Shown one piece after another: positions 10,976 to 22,622 of a stretch of 64,000 nucleotides of DNA. Both the position numbers and the translations under genes were made by a program. The notes beneath the pieces are model-generated. The model did no database searches. It worked only from the letters and a program-made list of their open reading frames with translations, and was not told where the DNA came from. Position 1 is the first letter of the stretch. Each line of letters begins with the position of its first letter. Source of the DNA: Glycine soja (Eukaryota; Streptophyta; Magnoliopsida; Fabales; Fabaceae). Location of the stretch: positions 16,294,543 to 16,358,542 of the forward strand of contig NC_041021.1 in NCBI RefSeq assembly GCF_004193775.1. Reading direction: 5' to 3'.

Positions 10976-12902
10976 GCGCTTTATAAGGGATTTTAGCAAA
11001 GTAGCCCTTCCACTGTCCAACTTGTTGCAAAAGGAGGTGGAGTTTGACTTTAATGACAGATGCAAAGAGGCTTTTGATTGCCTCAAAAGAGCGTTGACTA
11101 CCACCCCCATCATCCAGGCACCCGATTGGACAGCCCCTTTTGAGCTTATGTGTGATGCATCAAATTATGCATTGGGGGCTGTCCTTGCTCAAAAAATTGA
11201 TAAATTGCCCAGGGTGATATATTATGCTTCTAGGACTTTAGATGCTGCCCAAGTAAATTATACTACTACTGAGAAAGAGCTTCTAGCCATAGTTTTTGCT
11301 CTTGAAAAATTTCGATCTTATTTGCATGGTACTCGCATTATTGTTTATACTAACCATGCAGCTCTAAAGTACTTGTTGAAGAAGGCTGATTCTAAGCCTA
11401 GGTTGATCCGATGGATGCTCTGGCTCCAAGAGTTTGACTTGGAGATCCGTGATAGGAGCGGAGCACAAAATCTAGTTGTTGATCATTTGAGTCGGATCGA
11501 ACGTGTATCTGATGCAGATTCACCTATTCGGGATGATTTCCCAGATGATCATTTGTATATACTCTATAGTATTTCTGACTCTCTTTCTACTCCCTGGTTT
11601 GCTAACATTGTCAACTATTTAGTTGCCTCTGTTTTTCCTCCCTTAGCATCTAAGGCCCAAAAAGATAAAATTAAAAGTGATGCTAAGCATTTTATTTGGG
11701 ATGACCCCTACTTGTGGAAATTGTGCAGTGATCAGGTAATTAGACGATGCATTCCAGATCATGAGACTGACTCAGTCCTACAGTTTTGTCATTCTTCCGC
11801 ACCGGGAGGTCATCTAGGTGTTCAAAGGACAGCTCGCAAAGTGCTTGATTGTGGTTTTTATTGGCCCACCATCTTTAAAGATGCGTGGAAGATCTGCAGC
11901 ACTTGTGAGCAGTGTTAGAGAGCAGGAAATACACTTACATAGCGACAACAAATGCCTCAGCAACCTATGCTATTCTGTGAGGTGTTTGATGTTTGGGGTA
12001 TAGATTTCATGGGCCCTTTTCCTGTCTCTTTTGGTTATGTTTACATTCTCCTTGCAGTTGACTATGTTTCAAAATGGGTGGAAGCCAAGCCCACTAGAAT
12101 TAATGATGCTAAAGTTGTTGCAGACTTTGTCAGGTCTAATCTGTTTTGCAGGTTTGGAGTACCTAAAGCAATTGTTAGTGATCAAGGAACCCATTTTTGC
12201 AACAGGACAATGCATGCCCTGCTTAAAAAGTACGGGGTGGTACACAGGGTCTCCACACCATACCACCCCCAGACCAATGGACAGGTAGAAATTTCTAACC
12301 GGGAAATCAAGCGAATTTTAGAGAAGATTGTGCAGCCAAGCAGGAAAGATTGGAGTACCAGGCTTGATGATGCTCTCTGGGCACATCAAACTGCCTACAA
12401 AGCACCCATAGGAATGTCTCCTTATCGGGTTGTCTTTGGAAAGGCATGTCATCTTCCAGTGGAAATTGAGCACAAAGCTTACTGGGCAGTGAAGACTTGC
12501 AACTTCTCTATGGATCAAGCTGGTGAGGAAAGAAAGTTGCAACTGAGTGAGTTAGATGAAATCCGCCTAGAAGCCTACGAGAATGCGAAGTTCTACAAAG
12601 AAAAGACCAAGAAGTTCCATGATAGCATGATAGTTAAAAAGGACTTCATGGTTGGGCAAAAAGTGTTATTGTATAATTCTAGGCTTGGACTCATGAGTGG
12701 TAAGTTGAGGTCTAAATGGATTGGTCCTTTTGTTGTTACTAATGTTTTTCCTTATGGTACAGTTGAGATCAAAAGCGACTCCACAAACAAGAGCTTCAAG
12801 GTCAATGGACATCGACTTAAGCCATTCCTCACGAACCCTTCTTTAGTGGACGTAGTGGTGGAAGAGACTTCCTTACTCCACCCTACTCTTCCTCCACCAT
12901 GA
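10976..12902 (+). pseudogene. pol: Athila-like pol remnant: RNase H and integrase, two stops
   Basis: One continuous frame to the TGA at 12900-12902, broken by TAG at 11916-11918 and TAG at 11940-11942. It begins inside the RT-RNase H connection ([17 protein letters not shown]), then RNase H with FELMCDASN and EKELLAIV. The third catalytic motif reads YTNHAALKY where the family has Asp in place of the Asn, so the RNase H is probably inactive. The integrase zinc finger ends in CEQC just before the first stop. The catalytic triad is visible in [17 protein letters not shown] and [12 protein letters not shown], with a C-terminal tail ending HRLKPFL plus a short Pro/Leu-rich end. Gag, protease and most RT are absent. 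Confidence 0.85.
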
Positions 12903-14403
12903 CTTAGGGAGTTTTTCTTTTCCTACCTCCTTCTTTGCTTTTATTACACTTGTCCGATTCTCTTTGATGATTTAATTGTTTTTAATCTTTTAATTGTGCT
13001 ACATTGAGGACAATGTGTTGTTTAAGTATGGGGGGGAGTGTTCTTTGGTTTTGCTAGTTTTGTTGGTTTTGTTAATTTGTTAGTTGTGTTAATTTGTTAA
13101 TGTTGTTAGTTTCGTTGGATTTTTAGTTTAATATTTTGGGTCAATTTTGTGTACTTTGCATGTTTTTCTTTGAATTATAGGATATGTTCAAGAAATGGGT
13201 AATTGTTTTGAAAATAAAAGTTCTTGACATTTTGTGACTTGAAATCCTTGATTCTCCTCTACATGTCATGATAGTTTTGAAAGCTCAATTTGAAAGTGAT
13301 GAGTTTACCTTTGTGAGAATTTGAGCCATCCATCATCATAATCATTTGGTGTGTTTTGCCCCATTGATTGCTTGCACAATAGCCTTGGCTTGATTCTTGT
13401 TGATGCTTCCTAATTCACATGCATATTTTGAAATGATTGAGGCAATTTTGTTCTTATAAGCTTCTAGCCAAATGGACTTACCTTGAATTAATTCCTTTGA
13501 TAGCCCTTTTGAGCCTTGTTTCCCTTTCCTTGTTTTGAAGCTCACTACAAGCCTTAAATGAAAAACCATGATATCACCATATCTTTAAGGAATTTTGGAG
13601 CTTTGGAATTGTTTTGGGAATAAGTGTGGGGGGTTTTTTTGTTTCATTGGATAACTTGTTTTGTTGGCTATGCTTCGTGATGTATTTTGGGCCATACTTG
13701 ATGTACATTGTATATTGGTTAAATGTTGGACATGCTGAATGAAATGTTGTTTCTCAAAGGCTATAAAAAAAAATTCGAAAAAGAAGAAGAAGAAGAAAAG
13801 CAATAAAGTTGAGTGAATAAGATCTTAAATGGCACAAGAATGATGAAACTCTTGGTTCTACTCTTTATGTTTAATTTTTATCTTTACTTCTTTTTATTTT
13901 CTTATTTTTTTCTTAATATGCACTTATTCCCCATTGCTCCTCTATTCCTTTGGGATTTAGCCACTTATTCCATATTTCTCAATACCTTGTCCTTGGCCCC
14001 ATTACAACCTTAAAAGACCTTTTGATCCTCATGTGCTTGTGTTTGTGGGTTAATTGTCAATTTTAGAATCTTGCCAAGTTTATGTGGTGTTTGCTTTCAT
14101 GGGTGCTTTGAGGGTAAATAGTAGCCTAGACACTTGAGAGATAGAGTGTATATCTTGTGAGGCTTTATCACTTTTCATTCTTGAGCTGATTAACTATTTT
14201 GCCATGATTGGGTTGCTTGGATGATTTTCATGAATGTCTTGACTTTTTGGATCTCCTTATGTTAGATGTTACTCATTCCTTTCATTCCTTGATGTTCATT
14301 GACAAATATGTGAATGTTTTTGTCTGTCTCTCTTTGATATCCTTGGATTTTGTTCTTTGTTTCATTTTGCCCAGGAGTGCAAAAGGCTAAGTATGGGGGG
14401 TTT
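12903..14403 (+). other. 3' UTR and polypurine tracts of the Athila-like element
   Basis: AT-rich, no credible ORF. A first G-run, gtatgggggggagtg, lies near 13027. The functional polypurine tract is at 14391-14403 (gtatggggggttt), directly before the LTR. Two purine tracts, one just after pol and one at the LTR, would bracket the env position in Athila elements, but the space between holds only short unrelated ORFs here. Confidence 0.6.
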
Positions 14404-15476
14404 TGATGTGCCATCATTTTCTTCTATTTTCTAAACCCTTTTTTGCACCATTTTAATTACTGATTGGTCTTAATTGTCAATTAATCAGGCAGTTTTATTA
14501 TTTGGGCTCATTTAGCTAATTTGATGTTTTTAATCTAATTTCAGGAATTAATGAAACATTGGGCTTAATCCGGATTTTGGTTATGGACTTGAAGAGGGCA
14601 AATAAAGCAGCGCTTACCTTAGTTAATTTCTAATTAGGAAATTTCACAATTTTATTTTATGTTGTTCAGTGTTTATTTTGTTTTGGGCCAGAGTATTGTA
14701 ATAGGGCCCAGTGACTTTGAGTGACTCTTTTTAAATAGCAGCCTTGGGATTTGTGCAAGGCATTCTGTTATGCTATTTTCATTATTCCGAGCTTTGGTTT
14801 TAGGTTTTCATGTTTTTCTGTTCCCTTGTTACGGTTTTCGTTCTTAATGCAAATTTCCGTTTTCTGCTTCTAATTACGAGTTCATTCTTGCTTCTTCTTC
14901 TACTTTCATTTACATTTCTGTCTCATTTACGTTTCTGCTTCATGTTTCATTTGCGTTTTCTGTTTGAATCCATGGAAGGCTAGATTTTCTGGTGTTGTTT
15001 CCTTTTGAGGACGAAGCCCAACTCTCTTTGAGGTTTCGCTTGTAATGTGGTTTCCTGGCAGTTTTCCCTTCACCAGTTATCCCAATTTCGTGAATATTAA
15101 TCAGTGCACGCTTCGTGTTCGATTAATTTCCTCTGAGCCTAATCACGTATTGAAAACCCTAAGTTGATTTTCGCTTAGTAAATTGAAATAGGGTTGTATT
15201 AAGTGGTTGACTGTTAGGGACGAATTCTCCATAACCCAGGATAAGAGAATGGATTTTGAATCAGAGGAAACAACCCATTTTTAATATTAGTAGTTTCGTA
15301 TTCCAGTTTACTTGTTATGCTCTTTAATTACCAAACAACCACCCCCCCCAATCGTTACTGTTACCGCAAGTATATTATGAACATTTGGTTTGTCACTGCT
15401 TGTTGGGAAACGACCTAGGATCACTTCCTAGTTACTGCATTTTCATGTTTATTTGATTCGGGTACGGCCTCAATCA
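14404..15476 (+). repeat. 3' LTR of the Athila-like element (~1073 bp)
   Basis: It starts TGATGTGCCATC directly after the polypurine tract and ends GGCCTCAATCA at 15476. A TATA-like tttaaata lies near 14730. The base composition and the phrase gattcgggtacggcctc resemble the ends of Athila-type LTRs. The following gaatt (15477-15481) would be the target duplication, but the other end of the element is lost. Confidence 0.65.
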
Positions 15477-16474
15477 GAATTATGTCTGAAAATGTTAGTT
15501 GGTTGTCAGATTGATTGTGAAGGAATGCATTAACCGTATCCAGGTGAGATTGTGATCTTTAAAATTTTGAGAGAAACGACTATCATTTAGTGCTGATTTT
15601 TGCGTGAATCTCTGAAGTATGGATTGGATGCATGAACTTGAGGATGATGAAGGCCATGTTTTATTATGAATAGCTAGTTAGCCAAAAAGCTAACCTTGTG
15701 ATTGAATGAATTATCCCTTGCACCCAGTTGAGCTGAATGAATTGATTGATTGATTGAACCTCGAGACTATTCAATTGTATCTTCTGCTACCTTATTTTAG
15801 GTTGTAGGAGAGCATCATCCACAGAAGATGGTTCAAGGAAAATTTGTCCCAAATTTGGGGGAGTTATTATCGAGGTAAATTCGTTCCAAATTTGGGGAAG
15901 GCTCTGGGTAAGGATTGAAATGGTCAAAGAAAATAGTATATACACATTGTTTCTTTTCTGTGTAAAAAAAATGAAGGTTATTCTATGGATGAATGCTCTC
16001 CTAGAACCTAAGCTTTTGAATCCTAGGAAAACCATGAATTTTTGGCAGCCCAACCCCATTACAAGCCTAGAAAGTCCTTCGAATTCATTTTTGTGTGTTC
16101 ATTGTTGTATAATAGGAGATGAAATGCAAAGGTTGGAACTTATGTTGGTTATTTATGATGGAATAAGTCTAAACACTTGAGTTTGAGTGAAACAATGACT
16201 GTGAGGTTTTGGTTGATGATCCTTCCTTGATTTTTGTCATGCTTACTAGCTTATTTCAGCTGTGACTCTAATACTTGTGCTCTTATCTTTGAAAAAACTG
16301 CATGCTTGTGAGAAGTAATTGATTTAAGCATTCCATGGTATTCAGTTGATATGGTTGATGTCCTTGATGAATCAAACACCATTTTCTTTTGATTGGCCAC
16401 TGTATTTGTCACTTGAGGACAAGTGAATTGTTCTTTCTTTGCTTCAGGACAAGCAAAACTGTAAATTTTGGAGT
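15477..16474 (+). other. Non-coding tail of another Athila-like element
   Basis: No convincing gene. Two phrases ccaaatttggggg / ccaaatttgggga (15840-15900) and a cttgaggacaa phrase (16411-16421) resemble the purine-tract-rich 3' UTRs of Athila elements. It leads into the LTR-like region that follows. Confidence 0.4.
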
Positions 16475-17987
16475 ATAGAAATCATTTTCCAAAGCTTGTA
16501 TAGTTCCCCAATTTATGGTTATTTTGGAGTAAATTTTGTAAATAAATCTTGTTTTATGGTTAACGATGTCTTTAGAAAATTTCCATTGGATTTAATGAAG
16601 AAATCTGTGCATTTTCAGGTGAAAAAGAGGCTAAGTTTTGAATTGCAAAATGTAGCAATTGCGCTAAGCTCAGCAGTTGGGCTAAGCGCAGCTTCAGCGC
16701 GCTTAGTGCAAAGGAGAATCTGGCAGAGCATCAGAATTAAAGTTGTGCGCTAAGCACGAGATCTGTGCGCTGAGCGCAGCAGGTGCCTTCAACCAGGCTA
16801 AGCTCGAGACTAGCGCTAAGCCCAATTTCACTTACTCACGCTAAGCACGAGGGTGGCGCTAAGCGCAACATTGCGATTTTAGAGCCTATTTAAAGCCTGT
16901 TTTGTGTAGAATTAGGGTACAATGCCCAGCGCACAGAATTCTACAACAACCACAGTGCCTATTTCGGGAAAAGAGCCCTGCAAGTAGCAAAGAGGAGCAG
17001 CTTGTGCATTGAAGCCTAGTTTTTGTCATTTGAGAGAGATTATTGAGTAGAGAGTGAGTGTAAGATGCTAAGAAGAGGAGGAGGAATCCCCCTTCTTATG
17101 TAAGAAACTATCGTTCCTTGCTTTTAATCTCATTTATTGTTTGGGTTTCTTTGTAATGGCTGGCTAAACACCCTAGTTGGGGATTTCTAATGAACAGCTG
17201 ATGTAAATACCTAATATCTAATTGATTATGTTTTCTATGTTCAATGCTTCCTTCAATGCTTAATATTTGTATGCTTTTGGTCTGATCACCCACTTGTGTG
17301 CACAGTTAGGTGACTTTAGCATTGGGAAATGTACTATTGCCTTAGAACTTGATTGAAGCAGGATCAAAACTTAATCTTACATGAGGGATCTGCGTGCTAA
17401 GTTTTGGTTTTAATTATGTTGTTACAATAATGTTGTTTGGTTTAGCCCTAGTCTTCCATGAGGGATCTGCGGATGAAGCTTAGGCTAAACTTTCGTAAGC
17501 TACTTGAGTTGAGTCTAGTCTTACATGAGGGAACTGCAGACGAATCTCAGTTTAAGTTATTCTAAACCTAAAAGGGTTGTGTAAATCAGGTGTAGTCTTA
17601 AATGAGGGATCTGCGGATGAAGCTTGGATATTCAGCCTGGCGAGGGATCGAAGGTTTAGTAATTTAGGCTACAGCATAGAACAAAAGAGCATGATTGATT
17701 AGAGAAATATATTTCAACGCATTAGCATGTTTGTTAGGAAGACCCAACATATCTAACTACTGTTGTCATTTTATTTACTTTTCATTTTATAGTTTTTAGC
17801 ATACAAGTTTAGTTTAAATTCTGTTTGAAATTATCACTTATGCATGTTTTCTCAACAGTGCTTCAATTTTGAACTTAATTCAGGCTAACATTAGTTCCCT
17901 GTGTTCGATACTCGGATTCATCCGTTTTAATTTTAAATACTTGACGATCTGTTGCGCTTTCCGGTAAACCCCCATTGAAATTTCCTT
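16475..17987 (+). repeat. LTR-like region with GCGCTAAGC cluster
   Basis: About nine copies of a near-palindromic GCGCTAAGC motif lie at 16659-16870, just upstream of a TATA-like tatttaaag (near 16887). Four imperfect copies of catgagggatctgcgg occur at 17379-17620. The right part (cttgacgatctgttgcgct, near 17940) looks like the end of a gypsy LTR. The left boundary, after a weak purine tract (taaattttggag), is approximate. The right end is truncated where the next repeat begins. Confidence 0.5.
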
Positions 17988-18862
17988 TGCTTCTTGAAGA
18001 TCAATGACAGCGGAAAGGAGATGGAAGAAAGATAATTGGAGATGCCACTTCAAGGAGAGGATGAGTCGAGAAGAAGCTCACCCCCATAGGAAGCCGTAGA
18101 TAAGAGCTTGAAGGTAAGAGGAGATGAGTGGAGGGAGAGGGAGAGAAGGGGCACGATATTTTGTGCCTCAAAAGAGGTTTGAACTTTGAAGTGTAATTCT
18201 CAAATGATCAAAGTTGAAAAAAGACACACACATGACCTCTATTTATAGCCTAAATGTCACAAAAAATTGGAGGGTTGAATTTGAAATTGAATTTGTGGAG
18301 CAAAATTTTGGGGCCAAAATTTCACTAATTATGATTAGTGAATTTTAGCTATGGTTCAGCCCACTAATCCAAGATCAAGTCAAGGATTCTCCACTAAGTG
18401 TGCTTAGGTGCCATGAGGCATGTGAAACACGAAGGACATGCACAAAATGTGACTATATGATATGGCAATGGGTTGTAGCAAGCAAATGCTCACCTCCCCC
18501 TCTAAAATTTAATTGGATTGGGCTTCTCCCAATTAAATTAAATTTATTTCCCAACACACACCTCAAATATTCACTTAATGCATGTGAAATTACAAAACTA
18601 CCTCTAATACAAAAAGTAGTCTAGGTGCCCAAAAATAAAAGGGCTAGAAAATCCTACATTTCTAGGGTACCCTACCTACATTATGGAGCGCTAAATACAA
18701 GGCTCAAAAATAATGAAACCTTAATCTAATATATACGAAGATAAGTGGGCTCATACTTAGCCCATGGGCCCAAAATCTACCCTAAGGCTCATGAGAACCG
18801 TAGGGCCTTCTCTTGCATCCCTGCTCAATCTTCTTGGAGTCTTCTATCCAATCCCTTGGAGG
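17988..18862 (-). repeat. Truncated LTR of the 21682-36218 element family
   Basis: This matches the left LTR of that element from about 50 bp inside its left edge (cttcttgaagat) to cttctatccaat, in the same orientation, with many substitutions. It has TATAAATA on the minus strand at 18240-18247. Its last bases, ggagg (18858-18862), directly precede the LTR of element D, so D inserted into this older LTR. Confidence 0.75.
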
Positions 18863-20047
18863 TGTCAGACCCTAATTTCGTCCAGGGAGTATCATTCATG
18901 GATATTTTGATCCCCGCTAGCTGAATTGAGTTGTTCGATGCCTGTTACCACAAAAGACGAAAGATCATTCGACGTTTTGGTGAAAAATGCGAAAAATAAA
19001 CAAAGGGGAGGGCAAAAGGGTCATTTTCAGGTTTTTTCTGGACCTTGCCTCGCCCAGGCCAGCCTTTGGCTTGCCTGGGCCCCCCAATAGCTTAGGGGTG
19101 AAGTAACCAACTTTCCTGGGTGAGCTACAGCTCGCCTAGGCGAGCAAGGTTACTTCAGGTTGAAGCAACAACTTGCCTGGGCGAGCTGCCAAAGTCCCAA
19201 ACCCCCTCAAACATTGAGAGGTTTCAGTGAAAATCAGAGAGAAGGAGATGAAAGGAGAGAAAAACGAGGCTGAGGTGCTACCGAATCGTGACTGTGATCG
19301 ATTTCTACATTGTTCTTTGTTCAGTGTTCTTCATTCGTCATTCAGTTAGTATTTGTTTTAAGAATTTGGGTACGATCTATGCACCCTTAGGGTTTCCCTT
19401 TGTTACTTTGCACATCTTCATCTCATTCTTCTACCATCAGTAATCTCTTTTCTTCCTGTAAAGTGAATTTTGACAGATCATTTATGTCACAAATCATCTT
19501 TTAAAGAGATTGAAAGTTAATAAGTAAAACCAAGATGAAATCAGCATGTAATTGAGTTTTTATCCATAAAAGTTGCTTGAATCTGTTCAAGGTCCAATGC
19601 CTTAACGGTCTCTTTTGTCTTTGTTGGTTAAAATGAACCTTTCAAAAGTTTAAAATCATCTTAACACATAACTTTCTCGCTTTTAAGAACTACGTAGGTC
19701 TGAATTCCTCATCGCACTTGAGGATACGTAGGAGCAAGAGCAACACCCTTGTCAACCCCAAAAAATAAAGAAACATAAAAAGGGAAAATAAAAAATATTG
19801 AAGTCACGTTTTTTTTGCACACTCGATTAAAGGTTGTTGTCCCTTGTGACAGACGCGTGGGGTGCTAATACCTTCCCCGGGCGTAAACAACTCCTGAACC
19901 CTTATTTTTGAAATTCACAGAGCTTATTTTGGTTTTTCTAACGTTTTCCTCGAATAAACGTTGGTGGCGACTCCCGCGCGTTCTCCTTTTTGGAAGACGC
20001 ACCTTTTCATCTCACCTCGCCCTCCCGCCGAAGGGTAGGTTGCGACA
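18863..20047 (+). repeat. 5' LTR of Ogre-like element D (1185 bp)
   Basis: It starts TGTCAGACCCTAATTTCG, ends GGTTGCGACA, and is followed after AT by a primer binding site. It shares termini and internal phrases (aaacgttggtggcgactcc, gagcaagagc) with the element A and B LTRs. A perfect 16-bp palindrome, GCTCGCCTAGGCGAGC, lies at 19130-19145, with related half-sites near 19050 and 19172. Confidence 0.85.
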
Positions 20048-20049
20048 AT

Positions 20050-20068
20050 TGGCGACTCCACTGGGGAC
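20050..20068 (+). other. Primer binding site of element D
   Basis: TGGCGACTCCACTGGGGAC lies two bases after the LTR. It fits the tRNA-Arg-type primer site known for Ogre elements and fixes both the LTR end and the plus orientation. Confidence 0.8.
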
Positions 20069-20709
20069 TTTTGTTAGAGAGTTAAGCCTTTTAATCTGTG
20101 TGCAATATTTGTCATGACCTTTTCTTTTATTTTGTTTCCCTTTATTCTTTTATGTTCTTATATTCATATAACTTTTTTTCTGTGCTGTTATGTTGGGTGT
20201 GGCTGTCTACCTATTACATGCATATTTAGAAATATTTGTTTGTTTTATGCACACATGGAACCTACACCTTTGCACACACAGTGAGTTATTGGGCCCTATA
20301 CCTAGGTCCGTGGAGACATAGGAAGTGGAGGTTGATCTATGGTCATGTTGGGTCTCCAACTCGCTTGATAACAATGAAGCCTCATCTAGAGTTTTTCTCT
20401 TTCATGCATGCATACTTATGTCGTGTCATTGCTCATGCCCTACATTTGTTTTTGTCATCTTCGTCATAGGAAGCCAGAAGGTTTGCATCGCTTTCTTAAT
20501 TGCATGCATTGGGCACCATGGTAATGACTACAAATAAGCCATGATACCCAACACATTATGGGTAAAAAGGGATGGTGTTCCGGACTCTTGTGTCCGTAGA
20601 TAAATGCATTTTGTCATGCATAGCATAAACATGCCCTGATGCATTCGTCATACCTCCTCTATGATAGGGTGTTGAAGTATTGGTCATCAAAATTTTCATT
20701 CTAGCAAAC
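20069..20709 (+). other. Leader of element D
   Basis: Non-coding 5' leader between the primer site and ORF1. No clear gene, although short ORFs occur by chance. Confidence 0.5.
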
Positions 20710-21681
20710 ATGGGGTCGAACTAAGTGCCCTCTTTTAAAAAAAGGTTCTATCATGTCAAAGTCAAGAACCTAGAAGTAGCCAGCTTGCGAGAGCTAGGGT
20801 AGTGGATGGATCAAGTTCGACGTCAAGCCTTTAGCAAGGCGTATGGGAAAATCTAGGATTTGGTCATGATAGAAGTGTCCGTTGAAGCCATCGCATCCCT
20901 CGCTCAATACTACGACCAGTCGCTTAGATGCTTCACGTTTGGGGACTTTCAATTGGTACCAACCATAGAAGAGTTCGAAGGGATCTTGGGATGCCCGCTA
21001 GAAGGGAGGAAGACATATCTTTTTTCTGGATTCTACCCTTCCATGGCAAGAGTAGCAAAAGTGGTCAGGATCTCGGCACAAGAGTTAGGTCGAGTAAAGC
21101 AAAATAGGAATGGGGTGGTAGGGATACCAAGGAAGCGCTTGGAGGAGAAGGAAAGATAAGGAGCTTAGGGGAAGCAACAACAGTGTCATTGGCGGCTATC
21201 ATAAGTGGCTGAGGTCTAGGGCACAAGGGATAGCTTGGCTCCTAAAGCTAAAAAGCCTAAGTGGGAAAGAAGCTGAAGTCCCTGAGGAAAGCGAAGAAGT
21301 GCAAGTCTTGAAAGCAAAGCTTGAAAGAACGAGAGTGGTCAAGGAAAAGCTAAAGACAACAGTCACTAGGGTCAGGAAAGAGTGTGACGAGCTAAGAGAT
21401 GTCAACATGACTACGGTCGAAGCATTAGAGCAGGAAACAAAGAGGGCTCAAAAGGAAGAATGGAGCAGAAACAAGTTCCGAGGGGCTCTATAGGGCAGCA
21501 ACAATGAGCTCAAGGCCGAAAGGGATGAGTCAAGGGTGGGAAACATGGTGTCAGAGGATAAACTAAAGGCTTTTCAAAGGTCAAAGAGAAGTTTGAGCGA
21601 ACAACTGAGTAGAACGGAAGAGAATATGTTGACAATTATTGATCAATATAAGGAGAAAGTAAACCTAGCTACGAAGGTATT
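20710..21681 (+). pseudogene. Ogre-type ORF1, first part, multiply broken
   Basis: The frame starts ATG GGG TCG at 20710 and is interrupted by TAA 20722-20724, TAG 20800-20802 and TAG 20854-20856. It then reads through a stretch typical of the plant mobile domain (FGDFQLVPTIEEFEGILG). At about 21152-21158 the frame shifts, apparently with loss of a large internal segment. The +1 frame continues with a KWLRSRAQG-like region and a long coiled coil rich in Glu, Lys and Arg, with TAG at 21491-21493. The gene is cut at 21681 by the insertion of the next element and resumes at 36219. In Ogre elements ORF1 precedes gag; its role is unknown. Confidence 0.75.
21677..21681. repeat. Target site duplication, left copy
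   Basis: gtatt, matched by gtatt at 36219-36223 on the other side of the 21682-36218 element. Confidence 0.85.
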
Positions 21682-22622
21682 TGATGTAGCTCCTATGTGG
21701 AGCTTGTAGGCCTTGGATCTTCTTCATCAATAGAGTCCTTTTCTTCTTGAAGATGAATGGTAGCAGAATGGAGAAGGAAGAAAGATGACTGGAGATGCCA
21801 CTACAAAGAGAAGATGAGTCAAGAAGAAGCCCACCACCATAGGAAGCCATGGATAAGAGCTTGAAGGAAGAAGAAGATGAGTGGAGGGAGAGGGAAAGAA
21901 GGAGCACGAAATTTAGTGCCTCAAATGAGGTCTGAACTTTGAAGTGTAATTCTCAAATGATCAAAGTTGAAAAAATGCACACACATGGCCTCTATTTATA
22001 GCCAAAGTGTCACACAAAATTGGAGGGAAATTTGAATTTCTATTCAAATTTCACTTGAATTTGTGGAGCCAAATTTTGGAGCCAAAATTTCACTAATTAT
22101 GATTAGTGAATTTTAGCTATGGTTCAACCCACTAATCCAAGATCAAGTCCAAGATTCTCCACTAAGTGTGCTTAGGTGTCATGAGGCATGTAAAGCATGA
22201 AGGACAAGCACAAAATATGACTATATGATGTCGCAATGGGGTGTAGCAAGCAAATGCTCTCCTCCCCCTCTAAAATTTAATTGGATTGGGCTTCTCCCAA
22301 TTTAATTAAATTTATTTCCAACCACACACATCAAATATTCACTTAATGCATGTGAAATTACAAAACTACCTCTAATACAAAAACTAGTCTAGGTGCCCTA
22401 AAATAAAAGGGGTAAAAAATCCTACATTTCTAGGGTACCTTACCTACATTTCTAGGCCCAAAAATAATGAAACCTTAATCTAATATGTACAAAGATAAGT
22501 GAGCTCATACTTAGCCCATGGGCACAAAATCTACCCTAAGGATCATGAGAACCCTAGGGCCTTCTCTTGCATCGCTGGTCCAATCTTCTTGGAGTCTTCT
22601 ATCCAATGCCCTTGTGGGGTAA
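21682..22622 (-). repeat. Left (3') LTR of the nested gypsy element, main part
   Basis: It starts TGATGTAGCTCC at 21682. The last 10 bp (gattgcttca) are displaced to 31937-31946 by the SIRE1 insertion. It carries TATAAATA on the minus strand at 21993-22000. It is homologous to 35447-36218 and 17988-18862. Confidence 0.85.
22618..22622. repeat. SIRE1 target site duplication, left copy
   Basis: ggtaa, repeated as ggtaa at 31932-31936 on the right side of SIRE1. Confidence 0.95.

Larger units (their letters stand above)
10976..15476 (+). mobile_element. Athila-like Ty3/gypsy element, 5' truncated
   Basis: This plus-strand element keeps the end of pol (10976-12902), a 1.5-kb 3' UTR, a polypurine tract (14391-14403) and a 3' LTR (14404-15476). 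The 5' half is missing: its first base follows directly on minus-strand element A. The C-terminal integrase style ([11 protein letters not shown]) and the long pol-LTR gap fit the Athila group, such as soybean Diaspora; the exact family is uncertain. Confidence 0.75.

Noticed and set aside
13342..13803. Minus-strand ORFs in the Athila-like 3' UTR
   Set aside because: Short, no domain, opposite to the element's orientation; best explained by chance in AT-rich DNA.
20050..20068. tRNA gene fragment
   Set aside because: Matches only the 3' end complement of a tRNA and lies 2 bases after an LTR, so it is a primer binding site. The same applies to 30919-30930.
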